Part shown: piece by piece, positions 33,616 through 42,356 of the stretch
Layout: each line of letters starts with the position of its first letter
Position numbering within the stretch: the stretch's first letter is position 1
Origin: Thiohalobacter thiocyanaticus
GTDB taxonomy: Bacteria > Pseudomonadota > Gammaproteobacteria > Thiohalobacterales > Thiohalobacteraceae
NCBI RefSeq assembly: GCF_003932505.1
Contig: NZ_QZMU01000001.1
Coordinates: forward strand, 1,426,001-1,490,000
DNA length: 64,000 nt
Direction: 5' to 3'
Notes under the pieces: model-generated
What the model saw: the letters and a program-made list of their open reading frames with translations, nothing else
What the model was told of the DNA's origin: nothing
The model's database searches: none
Made by a program: the position numbers and the translations under genes

Positions 33616-34474
33616 GTCCGGCCTCCTCCTGCTGCATCTGTTCGGGCTGCAGCGACACGCTCAGGCGCTGGCCGTCGCGCAGGCCCAGCAGCCGCGGGCT
33701 GGCCAGCGGCTCCAGCCGCACGGTGCGGCGCAGCCCGGAGCCTTCCACCAGCGGCACCACCTCGGCCACGCTGGCCTCCAGCGGCGGCGCCGAGGGCGTC
33801 GGATACAACCAGGCCGTATCGCCCGGGGAGAGTCCTGCGGCCACGGCCAGCGGCAGCTCGACATCGACCGTCACCGCCTGGTCGCTGGCGATGCGCATCA
33901 GGGTGGTACCGCTCAGATTGAACAGACCCGACTGGGCGCCCGGGTTGACCACCTGCCCTTCGGTGACGTTGACTTCCAGCAGGTAACCGCTGCGGGGCGA
34001 CTTGACCCGCAGCCGCTTGACCGGGTCGCGGCTCTGTTCCAGCTTCTCGATATCCTCGGGATACAGACCGCGCCACTGCAGATTCATGCGACCCTCGATC
34101 AGCTTCTCCTCGGCGGTGACACTGATCTCCCTGATGTACTCCATGTTGGCGTAGGTCTCGGCGTAGGAGCGCTGCACCGTTTCCAGCTCGGCGCTTTCGT
34201 ACTCCGCCAGCAACTCGCCCTCGCGCACCGGGCGGCCGACATAGAGATCGTTCAAATCCACGATGCGGGCATTGACCTTGAGTACCACGCCCGCGATATG
34301 ACGGGGATCGACCCGCACCTGCGCGGCATAGCGGCGCGGCCCCTGCGCCTCGGACCCGCCGCCGAAGCGGGACATCTCCTCGGCGAAGCCGCTGGCGTCG
34401 CTGTGCGCATGCGCAGCCCCCGCCAGCAGCCAGAACAGCAGCCATACCCGTGTAATGAAACCTGTTGCGGACAT
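33605..34474 (-). CDS. RND membrane-fusion (adaptor) protein 2
   Basis: A 289-residue shorter adaptor. The signal peptide (LLFWLLAGAAHA) is followed by HSDASGFAEEM, almost the same mature N-terminus as adaptor 1, so the two are likely old duplicates or share an N-terminal role. It has a lipoyl-like half (VGRPVREGELLAEYESAELE, RVKSPRSGYLLEVNVTEGQVVNPG) and a beta domain (LSVSLQPEQ) with a His-containing tail (AGHAH). Two different adaptors before one RND pump is uncommon. The ATG at 34474 is chosen for the signal peptide; the longer upstream frame is rejected. Confidence 0.88.
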   Translation of the reverse strand: MSATGFITRVWLLFWLLAGAAHAHSDASGFAEEMSRFGGGSEAQGPRRYAAQVRVDPRHIAGVVLKVNARIVDLNDLYVGRPVREGELLAEYESAELETVQRSYAETYANMEYIREISVTAEEKLIEGRMNLQWRGLYPEDIEKLEQSRDPVKRLRVKSPRSGYLLEVNVTEGQVVNPGAQSGLFNLSGTTLMRIASDQAVTVDVELPLAVAAGLSPGDTAWLYPTPSAPPLEASVAEVVPLVEGSGLRRTVRLEPLASPRLLGLRDGQRLSVSLQPEQMQQEEAGHAH

Positions 34475-34757
34475 ATTCGCCCCCGGATCCTTGTTCGCAG
34501 TTGCAAGCCGTAACTGCATCCGGTGGTAGCAACATACATGCCACGGGGAATTCGCTGTAACCAAGGGGAATCCCTGTTCCAGTCCGACCGTATGTTTCAT
34601 TCCCCCGTTTCGATGTGAAACAAAAAACCGCAAACATTCACAGCCGTGTACACAGGCGCGCGTGATCCGACCGCACGGGATGCTGGCACAGGCATTGCTC
34701 ATGCCTGCAGCGATGGCGTCACCCCACCGAAAAAAACCAAAGAGAGGAATGAAACCG

Positions 34758-36047
34758 ATGACCGGGAAGAACAACATCATCCGTCTGCTGTCCCTGGCCG
34801 GGACCGGCATCCTTGCAGCCGCCGGCACGGCCGCGGCCGACCCGCAGCCGCAGCCGCAGGCCGCCAGCCTGGCCGAGGCAATCACGCAGGGCAGCATCTA
34901 CGGCCAGCTGCGCCCACGCTATGAGTACGTGGACGAACAGAGCCTGAGCAAGGACGCCAATGCCTTCACTCTGCGCACCCGCCTGGGCTATCGCAGCGCG
35001 AACCTGAACGGCTTCGAGGGCACGCTGGAATTCGAGGACGTGAGGAGCCTGGGCAGCGAGAAGTTCAACAGCACCACCAACGGCAAGGCCCGCTACCCCC
35101 TTGTGCCCGATCCGGAATCCACCGAGGTCAACCAGGCCATCCTGGCCTATACCGGCCTGGCCGACACCCGGCTGCAGCTCGGCCGTCAGTACATCAGCCT
35201 GGAGAATGAACGCTGGGTGGGCCCGGTCGGCTGGCGGCAGAACTCGGTGACCATGGACGCGTTCAGCCTGACCAACCGGTCATTGAACGGGCTGGAGGTA
35301 TTCTATGCCTATGTGGACAACGTCAACCGCCTGTTCGGCGAAGAACACCCGACCATGGACGACTGGGACATGGACAGCCACATCGCCCATCTCAGCTACA
35401 GCGGTTTGCCGCACGTCAACCTGGCCGGCTACGGCTACTTCCTGGAGTTCGAGGATCAGGCCAGTCAGGCGCTGTCCACCCGCACCCTGGGCGCACGCCT
35501 GAACGGCGGCTATCCGCTGAACGAGAACCTGAAACTACTGTATACCGCCGAATATGCCGAGCAGGACGACTACGCCGACGGCCGTCCGCGCGATGCCGAG
35601 TACTACTGGCTCAGCGCGGGCGTGGAATTCAACGGCGTAATGGTAAAGGTCAGCCAGGAACAGTTGAGCGGCAATGGCACCTACAGCCTTACCACGCCGC
35701 TGGCCACGGTGCACGCGCACAATGGCTGGGCCGACCAGTTCCTCGCCAGCGCCCTGTCCGCCAACGGCCTGCCCGACGGCCTGGTCGACACCCGCGTACA
35801 TATCAGCGGGAAATTCGCCGGAATCAAGCTGGTCGCCAGATATCACGACTACTCCAGCGACAATGACGACTATGACTACGGCACGGAGTGGAACCTGCTG
35901 GCGGTCAAGCCGATCAGCAAACAGCTGAAGGTTCTTGCCAAGTACGCGGATTATTCGGCTGACAACAACACGACCAACGTCTTGCGCAATCCCGTACAAA
36001 GTAACGACACGCGCAAATTCTGGGTTATGGCCGACTTCAGCTTCTGA
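34758..36047 (+). CDS. Outer-membrane porin, alginate-export-like family
   Basis: A 429-residue beta-barrel with signal peptide (RLLSLAGTGILAAAGTAAADP). GSIYGQLRPRYEYVDEQ and the strand pattern LRTRLGYRSANLNGFEGTLEFEDV are typical of the Alginate_exp/OprD-like barrels, and the protein ends in FWVMADFSF with a terminal Phe. The substrate is unknown; uptake of small anions is possible. It is transcribed away from the RND operon (284-base gap without recognised sites). GAGG lies 10 bases before the ATG at 34758. A terminator follows. Confidence 0.88.
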   Translation: MTGKNNIIRLLSLAGTGILAAAGTAAADPQPQPQAASLAEAITQGSIYGQLRPRYEYVDEQSLSKDANAFTLRTRLGYRSANLNGFEGTLEFEDVRSLGSEKFNSTTNGKARYPLVPDPESTEVNQAILAYTGLADTRLQLGRQYISLENERWVGPVGWRQNSVTMDAFSLTNRSLNGLEVFYAYVDNVNRLFGEEHPTMDDWDMDSHIAHLSYSGLPHVNLAGYGYFLEFEDQASQALSTRTLGARLNGGYPLNENLKLLYTAEYAEQDDYADGRPRDAEYYWLSAGVEFNGVMVKVSQEQLSGNGTYSLTTPLATVHAHNGWADQFLASALSANGLPDGLVDTRVHISGKFAGIKLVARYHDYSSDNDDYDYGTEWNLLAVKPISKQLKVLAKYADYSADNNTTNVLRNPVQSNDTRKFWVMADFSF

Positions 36048-36058
36048 ACCGTTTGTCC

Positions 36059-36085
36059 AACCGGGATCAGGACGATCCCGGTTTT
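36059..36085 (+). terminator. Rho-independent terminator after the porin gene
   Basis: Stem CCGGGATC / GATCCCGG, loop AGGAC, followed by TTTT, 12 bases after the porin stop codon. Confidence 0.88.
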
Positions 36086-36456
36086 ACCAGGGAGCTCATT
36101 GGAAGCCGGTCACCATGCGCCGGAACACGCAGTGAGCACACCCCCGCTGCCGCAACCACCTCACTCTGGCCAGACGCGGATGATCTGTTTGACTTTGTCC
36201 AGGTCAAGGAGGTTGGCGTCGCGGACCTGATGGATCATCAGAAGCAGGGATAACAGCGATATCAGCTGATACTTCCGCTATACCTGAAGCCGCAAACCCG
36301 TCCACCTGTTCCGAACCAAGACACATACGCCTGCAGATGTTCCATCTGGAAACCGGGCCAGTGCCGGTATGGAGGAACAGCCGGGTTATTCATGCACCCC
36401 GTCACTGGCACAGATGTTGCCTATAGCCGGACACTCACAGAAGGAGGTATACCGCA
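36086..36456. other. Intergenic region with two palindromes
   Basis: No convincing gene. It holds a 15-base palindrome CTGATG-GAT-CATCAG (36227-36241) and a perfect 12-base palindrome TATCAGCTGATA (36260-36271). Either could be a regulator site for the downstream DUF302 gene, but both lie about 190-230 bases from it. Confidence 0.4.
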
Positions 36457-37041
36457 ATGCAGACAGGAGCCGGCTCAGTTCCGACATCCATCCACAGAAG
36501 TGGGTGCATATTGCGCCGAGCGATGCGTGATATTCGTGACTCAGCGGTGCGCCTGCTCTGGGCGACACTGCTGGGTGTGACCACAGTCACCACCGCTGTC
36601 GCCCAGGAACCGCCCGGCACAGGCATTCAGGTCACACAGCTGGCATACAGCGCGACGATGGACGAAGAACTCACCTCCGTTAAGGACAACTTCGTCTCCG
36701 CCCTCGAGGGACGCAACTACACCATCGTCAATATCCTTGACGTTCAGCAGGCACTCGGCAACCGCGGCATTGAGGCCGAACCGATTGTGCTCATTGAATT
36801 CATCAATCTGTCCAGGGCCTACCTGGTCACGAGCTCGGACAAACGCTTCGAGCTGTTCGCACCGCTGCGCGCGGCCATATTCGAGGAGCAGGACGGGGTA
36901 AGGCTGCTCATCCTGCGTCCGAAGTTCATCGGCGATACGCTTGGCCAGGACCACCTCTCCGACCCCGCGCGTGCAGTATTGAAAGAGTTCGACCGGGATC
37001 TGCGCGATGTGGCCGAAACGGTCCGGAACGGAGGATTCTGA
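36457..37041 (+). CDS. Exported DUF302-like protein
   Basis: A 194-residue protein. The ATG at 36457 has a perfect AAGGAGGT site 8 bases upstream and is preferred over ATG 36523, although the latter begins the hydrophobic signal (LLWATLLGVTTVTTAVAQ) more directly. The mature part resembles DUF302 (TSVKDNFVSALEGRNYTIVNILDVQQAL, then FELFAPLRAAIFEEQDGVRLLILRP). DUF302 proteins are small homodimers of unknown role, often near metal or sulfur genes. A cytoplasmic DUF302 protein is also present at 46442. It precedes the sigma factor gene on the same strand. Confidence 0.8.
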   Translation: MQTGAGSVPTSIHRSGCILRRAMRDIRDSAVRLLWATLLGVTTVTTAVAQEPPGTGIQVTQLAYSATMDEELTSVKDNFVSALEGRNYTIVNILDVQQALGNRGIEAEPIVLIEFINLSRAYLVTSSDKRFELFAPLRAAIFEEQDGVRLLILRPKFIGDTLGQDHLSDPARAVLKEFDRDLRDVAETVRNGGF

Positions 37042-37106
37042 CCTTCCTTCACAGGGAATTGACGACATCTGTCGACACTGCCCCTGAAGCTCGGCGACTC
37101 AACACA

Positions 37107-37712
37107 ATGGATATCTTGAACCGCTTCAACAGGAACCGGCGGCTGCGCCGGGCACTCGATGACAACCGTGACCGGCTCTATCGAATGGCCCTGGCCTGGT
37201 CCCGGAACCCGGCATTGGCGATCAGGCTGACAGAGAAGGTCATCGATCGCGAACTCCGGAGCGGGCAGGCTCAGCACGAACCCAGCCAACTCCTGTTGCG
37301 GCTGTTCGGCACCCTGTCCAGGTGCTGGCATGAGCACAGACAACGTATGGCGCCTGACGAACTTGAATGCGGGTTCGATCCGGCTGCGCACCGGCAGCGG
37401 GTGCAGACGCACGAGGACACTTCCACCAGCGTCCAGGCCGCAATCGGCCGGCTGCCTGTTGCCGAGCGCCAGGTTCTGACCCTGGTCAATATCGAACAAC
37501 TGTCCTATGAGCAGACAGCGCAGATCCTGGAGATACCGAAAAGCGCGGTGGTTTGCAGCCTGAACCAGGCCCGCCTCAGGCTACTCGACATGCTTGCGCA
37601 GGAGATATCGCAACAGGCCCGCTGCGATGACTGCTGGTGCAGCAGCAGGCCGGCGCAGTGCCGGAGCGTGCACACCTCAGTCCCAACTGCTCAGGAGCGG
37701 TGTTCAAGCTAA
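37107..37712 (+). CDS. ECF-like sigma factor
   Basis: About 201 residues. The C-terminal half has a clear sigma region 4: IGRLPVAERQVLTLVNIEQLSYEQTAQILEIPKSAVVCSLNQARLRLL (about 115-165). The region 2 part (RRALDDNRDRLYRMALAWSRNPALAIRLTEKVIDREL) is shorter and more divergent than in usual RpoE-type factors. The tail contains CDDCWCSS, a Cys cluster that might bind metal. A TTG at 37059 would add 16 residues with a better ribosome site; the ATG is chosen conservatively. No anti-sigma factor is seen. Confidence 0.72.
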   Translation: MDILNRFNRNRRLRRALDDNRDRLYRMALAWSRNPALAIRLTEKVIDRELRSGQAQHEPSQLLLRLFGTLSRCWHEHRQRMAPDELECGFDPAAHRQRVQTHEDTSTSVQAAIGRLPVAERQVLTLVNIEQLSYEQTAQILEIPKSAVVCSLNQARLRLLDMLAQEISQQARCDDCWCSSRPAQCRSVHTSVPTAQERCSS

Positions 37713-37790
37713 CCGGAATGCCAGGACCGATGCCGGCTGGCGGGTCGATTGGCAACATGCTGTCCGCCACGGGTCCGGCCGGGCCCTGCC

Positions 37791-37877
37791 TCAACCCTGC
37801 GGTTTTCTCCAGAACCAGCGGACAATGAACACCATCAGCCCGAGCCCCGCCAGATTCACGATCAGATCGATCATCAT
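37791..37877 (-). CDS. 28-residue membrane peptide coupled to copA
   Basis: The open frame gives [19 protein letters not shown] and then RWFWRKPQG: one hydrophobic helix with a basic aromatic C-terminus, so inside-positive topology is expected at the C-end. Its ATG overlaps the copA stop codon by 4 bases (ATGA), the usual sign of translational coupling. Small single-helix subunits are known for other P-type ATPases (KdpF) and cytochrome assembly; for copper ATPases this is little described. It is too short to be found by ordinary gene calling. Confidence 0.6.
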   Translation of the reverse strand: MMIDLIVNLAGLGLMVFIVRWFWRKPQG

Positions 37878-40108
37878 TGCACCCTGTCCGGTGCGAACCT
37901 GCGCAGCCGATTGGCATTGGTCACCACCGTCACCGAGGAAAACGCCATGGCGGCACCGCCGATCATGGGATTGAGCAGCATGCCCAGCGCCGGGTAGAGC
38001 ACGCCGGCGGCGATGGGGATACCGAGGCTGTTGTAGATGAAGGCCCCGAACAGGTTCTGCCAGATGTTGCGCACGGTGGCGCGCGACAACTGGATCGCCG
38101 TGAGCACACCCTGCAGCGAGGCACGCATCAGGGTGACATCGGCGCTCTCGATCGCGACATCGGTGCCGGCGCCGATGGCAAAGCCCACGTCGGCCTGCGA
38201 CAGGGCCGGGGCGTCGTTGATGCCGTCGCCCACCATGGCCACCACCTCGCCTCTCGCCTGCAGCTGTTTCACGTAATCGATCTTGCCCTCGGGCAGCACC
38301 TCGGCCCGGACCTCGTCGATGCCGATCTGCCCGGCCACTGCCTGTGCAGTGATGCGGTGATCGCCTGTGACCAGCGCCACCTTCAGTCCCATATCGTGCA
38401 TGGCCCGGATGATGTCGGCCATGCCGGGCCGGATCGGATCCTCGATGGCGACCAGGCCGATCAACTCGCCGTCCGCGGCCACGCAGACGGGTGTGGCGCC
38501 GCGCCCGGCCAGCGCCTCGATACGCGCGGCCCAGGCCGCTTCCGCCACACCCTGTTCCCGCATGAAGGCGGCCTGCCCGACCAGGACCCCCCGCTCCCCG
38601 ATCCGTCCGCGCAGCCCCTTGCCGGTCAGGTTCTCGAACCCCTCGGCCTTCGGCAGCTCCAGGGAGCGCGCCTCGGCGGCGGCCAGGATGGCCGCGGCCA
38701 GCGGATGGTTGGAACCGGCTTCCAGGGCGGCGGCCAGGCGCAGCACCTCATTTTCATCCCTGCCGGATGCGGCCTCGACCGCCGTCACCGCCGGTCTGCC
38801 CTCGGTGACCGTGCCGGTCTTGTCCAGCACCAGGGTGGTCAGACGCCCCGCCTGCTGCAGGGCGTCGCCGCTGCGGATCAGGATGCCGTGCTCGGCCGCC
38901 TTGCCGATACCGACCATGATGGAGATGGGCGTGGCCAGTCCCAGCGCACAGGGACAGGCGATGACCAGCACCGTGATGCCGGTGACCAGGGCATAGCTCA
39001 CCCGCGGGTCGGGCCCGAGGTTGTACCAGGCCAGGAAGGTGATCACGGCGATGATCATCACCACCGGCACGAACACCCCGCTGACCCGGTCGGCCAGGCG
39101 GCCGATGGCCGGCTTGGAGGCCTGCGCCTGGCGCACCAGTTCGATGATGCGCGCCAGCGCCATGTCGCGACCGATGCGGCTGGCCTGGAACAACAGGGTG
39201 CCGGACTGGTTGATGGTACCGCCGATGACCTCGTCACCGGGCTGCTTGGCCACCGGAATGGGTTCGCCGGTCAGCATGGATTCGTCCACCGCCGACTCGC
39301 CCTCGATCACCTTCCCGTCGACCGGGATGCGGTCGCCGGGCCGTACCCGCACCGTCTCCTCCAGCCCGACCTCCTCGATCGGCACGTCGATCTCCCTGCC
39401 CTCACGCACCACCCGCGCGGTCTTCGGCTGCAGCCCCAGCAGGCGCTTGATCGCCTCCGAGGTCTTGCCGCGGGCGCGCATCTCCAGCGCACCGCCCAGG
39501 TTGATCAATGCCAGGATCACCACCGCGGCCTCGAAATAGGCATGGCGTGCCAGCACCGGCACACTGTCGGGAAACAGGGCCACCACCATGGAATAGAGCC
39601 AGGCGCTGCCCGTGCCCAGCGCGATCAGGGTGTCCATGTTGGCCTGATGATGACGGAAGGCCGACCAGGCGCCGCGGAAGAAGTGGCCGCCGGAGTAGAC
39701 CAGCACGCCCAGGGTGAGCAGGCCGGTGACCAGCCAGAAGACCTGGCCGCCGGGCGTGTCGATGGGCGGCAGCACGTGGAACACCATCTCGCCCAGCATC
39801 AGGGGCACGGCCAGGAGCGCGGCCACGCCGGTCATGCGCAGGCGCTTGCGGTACTGGGCCATCTCCATAGCCTCCTTGTCCGCCTCGTCGGCCAGGCCGC
39901 GCAGCTCGGCGGCCTCGTAGCCAGCCTGGCGCACCGCCTCGACCAGGCGCTCGGGCGGGGCCGTGCCGGAGACCCGTGCGGTGTGCTCGACGAAATTCAC
40001 CGTCGCCTCCTGCACGCCCTCGACCCGGCGCAGGGCCTCCTCGACGGCGGCCACGCAGCCGGCGCAGCTCATGCCGGCGACAGACAAACGAACGGCGTTA
40101 TCACTCAT
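37874..40108 (-). CDS. copA: Copper-exporting P1B-type ATPase
   Basis: A 744-residue Cu+ ATPase. One N-terminal metal-binding domain (GMSCAGC, about 12-18), eight membrane helices with the CPC ion site ([13 protein letters not shown]), the phosphorylation motif DKTGTVTEG, the TGEPIPV actuator motif, and [18 protein letters not shown] hinge. The TM7/TM8 residues [18 protein letters not shown] and [14 protein letters not shown] (Y-N and M-xx-SS) define the Cu+ class (P1B-1). It expels cytoplasmic Cu+ or delivers it to periplasmic copper enzymes. The start is ATG 40108; upstream codons are rejected as outside the family. A 28-residue peptide gene overlaps its end. Confidence 0.96.
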   Translation of the reverse strand: MSDNAVRLSVAGMSCAGCVAAVEEALRRVEGVQEATVNFVEHTARVSGTAPPERLVEAVRQAGYEAAELRGLADEADKEAMEMAQYRKRLRMTGVAALLAVPLMLGEMVFHVLPPIDTPGGQVFWLVTGLLTLGVLVYSGGHFFRGAWSAFRHHQANMDTLIALGTGSAWLYSMVVALFPDSVPVLARHAYFEAAVVILALINLGGALEMRARGKTSEAIKRLLGLQPKTARVVREGREIDVPIEEVGLEETVRVRPGDRIPVDGKVIEGESAVDESMLTGEPIPVAKQPGDEVIGGTINQSGTLLFQASRIGRDMALARIIELVRQAQASKPAIGRLADRVSGVFVPVVMIIAVITFLAWYNLGPDPRVSYALVTGITVLVIACPCALGLATPISIMVGIGKAAEHGILIRSGDALQQAGRLTTLVLDKTGTVTEGRPAVTAVEAASGRDENEVLRLAAALEAGSNHPLAAAILAAAEARSLELPKAEGFENLTGKGLRGRIGERGVLVGQAAFMREQGVAEAAWAARIEALAGRGATPVCVAADGELIGLVAIEDPIRPGMADIIRAMHDMGLKVALVTGDHRITAQAVAGQIGIDEVRAEVLPEGKIDYVKQLQARGEVVAMVGDGINDAPALSQADVGFAIGAGTDVAIESADVTLMRASLQGVLTAIQLSRATVRNIWQNLFGAFIYNSLGIPIAAGVLYPALGMLLNPMIGGAAMAFSSVTVVTNANRLRRFAPDRVQ

Positions 40109-40194
40109 GGAAGACTCGCACTGCCGGGTGGGTTTTGCGAAGATACAATACTGTAAGAATATCACAGCCTGCCCGGCAATCCGGAGTAATGACC

Positions 40195-40893
40195 ATGCAC
40201 ATCCTGAGGGGTATCTATGCCGGCCGGGTGGACCCCGATTACGCCAACGGCCGTGCCAGCGCCATTACCAAACAGCCGCTGGACGGCGAGGTCCGGATCG
40301 GCACCGCAGGTATCGCGGAAGACGAACAGGCCGACCCGGTCAACCACGGTGGTCCTGAACGCGCCCTGCTGCATTACAGCCTGGACAACTATGCCTGGTG
40401 GCAGGCGCAGTATCCGGAACGAGCCGCGGCGTTCCACCCGCCCGGCTTCGGCGAGAACCTCTCCAGCGCCGGCCTGGACGAACGCAGCGTGCATATCGGC
40501 GATGTCTATTGTATCGGGCGCATCGGCGGCTGCCGGCTGCAGGTCGCCCAGCCCCGCAGTCCCTGCTGGAAACTGGATGTGCGCTTCGGGGTTTCCGGCC
40601 TGGCCCGGGAGGTGCAGGACAACAGCCGCTGCGGCTGGTTCTACCGGGTGGTGGAACCCGGCACCCTGCAGGTCGGTGACCGCATCGAGTTGCTTGAGCG
40701 CCTGCCGGGCAGCGTCAGCATCGCCGCAGCCATGCAGGCAGTCTACGGCAACGGCAGTCGCGAACAGTTGCAACGCCTGGTTGATTCAACCGCCCTGGCG
40801 GCCAACTGGCGCGACAAGGCGCGGCGACGGCTGGAAGGCCGGGCGGATACGAACAGCCGGCGGCGCTTGAGCGGCGGGAAGCAGGATGGGTGA
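40195..40893 (+). CDS. MOSC-domain protein, YiiM-like
   Basis: A 232-residue MOSC protein. [30 protein letters not shown] and the conserved Cys in [15 protein letters not shown] (about 124) are as in YiiM, a sulfur-handling molybdenum-cofactor-binding reductase of N-hydroxylated compounds. A 3-alpha C-terminal domain ([39 protein letters not shown]) is kept. The ATG at 40195 is 8 bases after GGAG; an ATG two codons upstream is too near. The last codons (GGKQDG) lie within a family C repeat, so the C-terminal tail may have been altered by repeat insertion. Confidence 0.88.
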   Translation: MHILRGIYAGRVDPDYANGRASAITKQPLDGEVRIGTAGIAEDEQADPVNHGGPERALLHYSLDNYAWWQAQYPERAAAFHPPGFGENLSSAGLDERSVHIGDVYCIGRIGGCRLQVAQPRSPCWKLDVRFGVSGLAREVQDNSRCGWFYRVVEPGTLQVGDRIELLERLPGSVSIAAAMQAVYGNGSREQLQRLVDSTALAANWRDKARRRLEGRADTNSRRRLSGGKQDG

Positions 40894-40974
40894 AGCGTAG
40901 CGTAACCCATCACGGGTTCCGCGCCGGCGATGGGTTACGGCGCAGGCGCCTGTACCCATCCTGCGCATTCGATC
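40881..40974. repeat. Inverted repeat, family C
   Basis: GCAGGATGGGTGAAGCGTAG... pairs with ...CTGTACCCATCCTGC around an inner CGTAACCCAT/GATGGGTTACG pair. It overlaps the last codons of the MOSC gene and runs up to the leader of the amidotransferase gene. Confidence 0.8.
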
Positions 40975-40996
40975 ATTCCGACACAGGAGCACGCAA

Positions 40997-41704
40997 TTGC
41001 GGGTCCATTTTCTCCAGCACGTTCCCTACGAGGGCCTGGGCAGCCTGCAGGACTGGCTGCAGCGGGCCGACAATCAGGTCACGGCAACGCGCCTGTATGC
41101 CGGCGACGGCCTGCCGCGGCCCGATGCGCTGGACCTGCTCATTGTCATGGGCGGCCCCATGGGGGTATACGACGAGACCGACTATCCCTGGCTGATCGCC
41201 GAGAAGCGTTTTCTCGATGCCGTGATTGCGCACGGGACACGGATCCTCGGTATCTGCCTGGGGGCCCAGCTGCTGGCCGACCGACTCGGGGCGAAGGTGC
41301 GTGATAACGGCGAAAAGGAGATCGGCTGGTTCCCGGTCCAGCGCAGCCCGGCAGCGGCCGGGACCGCGCTGGCCGCGGCCCTGCCCGGGGAGTTCATGGC
41401 CTTTCACTGGCATGGCGACACCTTCGACCTGCCCGTCGGCGCCGTGCATCTCGGCCGCAGCGAGGCGTGCGAAAACCAGGGCTTTCTGTACCAGGACCGC
41501 ATCCTGGGGCTGCAGTATCACCTGGAAATGACCCCGGCCGGTGCGCAGGATCTGATCGACTGCCATCGCGAACAGCTGGGCAGCGGCCCATTCGCCCGGA
41601 CGGAGGGCGAATTGCTGGCCGCGGACAGTCGCTTCGCCCGGGCCAACGCCCTGCTGGAAACCCTGATGGCAGCCTTCACCCACGACCTGCAGGAGAGGAT
41701 CTGA
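40997..41704 (+). CDS. Class I glutamine amidotransferase-like protein
   Basis: A 235-residue stand-alone GATase1 domain. The nucleophile elbow is GICLGAQLL (Cys near 88) and the His-Glu pair appears as LGLQYHLEMT. An oxyanion motif MGGPMGVYD precedes. This is the GMP-synthase-like (YfeJ/YlxX) group that often acts as a putative gamma-glutamyl hydrolase; substrate unknown. Translation starts at TTG 40997, chosen because AGGAG lies 8 bases upstream and no ATG fits. The CBS gene follows after 2 bases. Confidence 0.88.
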   Translation: MRVHFLQHVPYEGLGSLQDWLQRADNQVTATRLYAGDGLPRPDALDLLIVMGGPMGVYDETDYPWLIAEKRFLDAVIAHGTRILGICLGAQLLADRLGAKVRDNGEKEIGWFPVQRSPAAAGTALAAALPGEFMAFHWHGDTFDLPVGAVHLGRSEACENQGFLYQDRILGLQYHLEMTPAGAQDLIDCHREQLGSGPFARTEGELLAADSRFARANALLETLMAAFTHDLQERI

Positions 41705-41706
41705 AC

Positions 41707-42126
41707 ATGACCATGCGGATCGGGGACATCATGACCGAGGATGTGATGAGCATCCGCATGGACGACACCCTGCTCACCGCGCACACCCTGTTCAAGCAGC
41801 TCAGGTTCCATCACCTGCTGGTGGTGGAAAATGGCAGGCTGATGGGCGTGCTCTCCGACCGCGATGTGCTGCGCTGGATCGGCCCGCGTCTGGACACACC
41901 GGCGGAGACCCGGGACGACATCGCCCGCATGCGCAAGCCGATTCACCAACTGATGAGCCGCGAGCCGGTAACCGTCACGCCTGATACCACCGTGACCTAC
42001 GCCGGCAACCTGATGCTGGAGCAGCGGGTCTCCTGTCTGCCGGTGGTCGGCGACAAGGGTTATCCGGTCGGCATCGTCAGCTGGCGCGACCTGCTCAGCG
42101 CCTATGTAATGCTGCGCAACGCCTGA
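41707..42126 (+). CDS. CBS-domain pair protein
   Basis: A 139-residue protein consisting of two CBS motifs (MRIGDIMTEDVMSIRMDDTLLTA... and ...QLMSREPVTVTPDTTVTYAGNLM, each ending VGILS/VGIVSWRDL-type strands). Such Bateman modules bind adenine nucleotides and regulate partners. The ribosome site AGGAGAGG is inside the end of the amidotransferase gene, so the two are coupled. Confidence 0.9.
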   Translation: MTMRIGDIMTEDVMSIRMDDTLLTAHTLFKQLRFHHLLVVENGRLMGVLSDRDVLRWIGPRLDTPAETRDDIARMRKPIHQLMSREPVTVTPDTTVTYAGNLMLEQRVSCLPVVGDKGYPVGIVSWRDLLSAYVMLRNA

Positions 42127-42356
42127 ACGGTCCCACTGTCGCCGCCAGGCGACATACAGCCCGTGCTGCGCGGGCCGCAGGTCGGACGACCCACTACATT
42201 TTCCCGCCTTCCCGAACGCCGCAACATCTGGCTCACACTGAATACGGTTTTACCTAACTGTAGATTGAGTCACAGCCCGCTCATTCCGCTTGTTGCTAAC
42301 CTCAAAACACTCACCGGCAGTTCGTCGCCGCGTCTGATATCAGGGACAGGATATCC

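Noticed and set aside
36053..36253. A 66-codon frame after the porin gene
   Set aside because: It starts inside the porin terminator, has no ribosome site and shows no protein-like pattern.
37720..37790. Gene between the sigma factor and the 28-residue peptide
   Set aside because: Short frames there lack ribosome sites and plausible composition.
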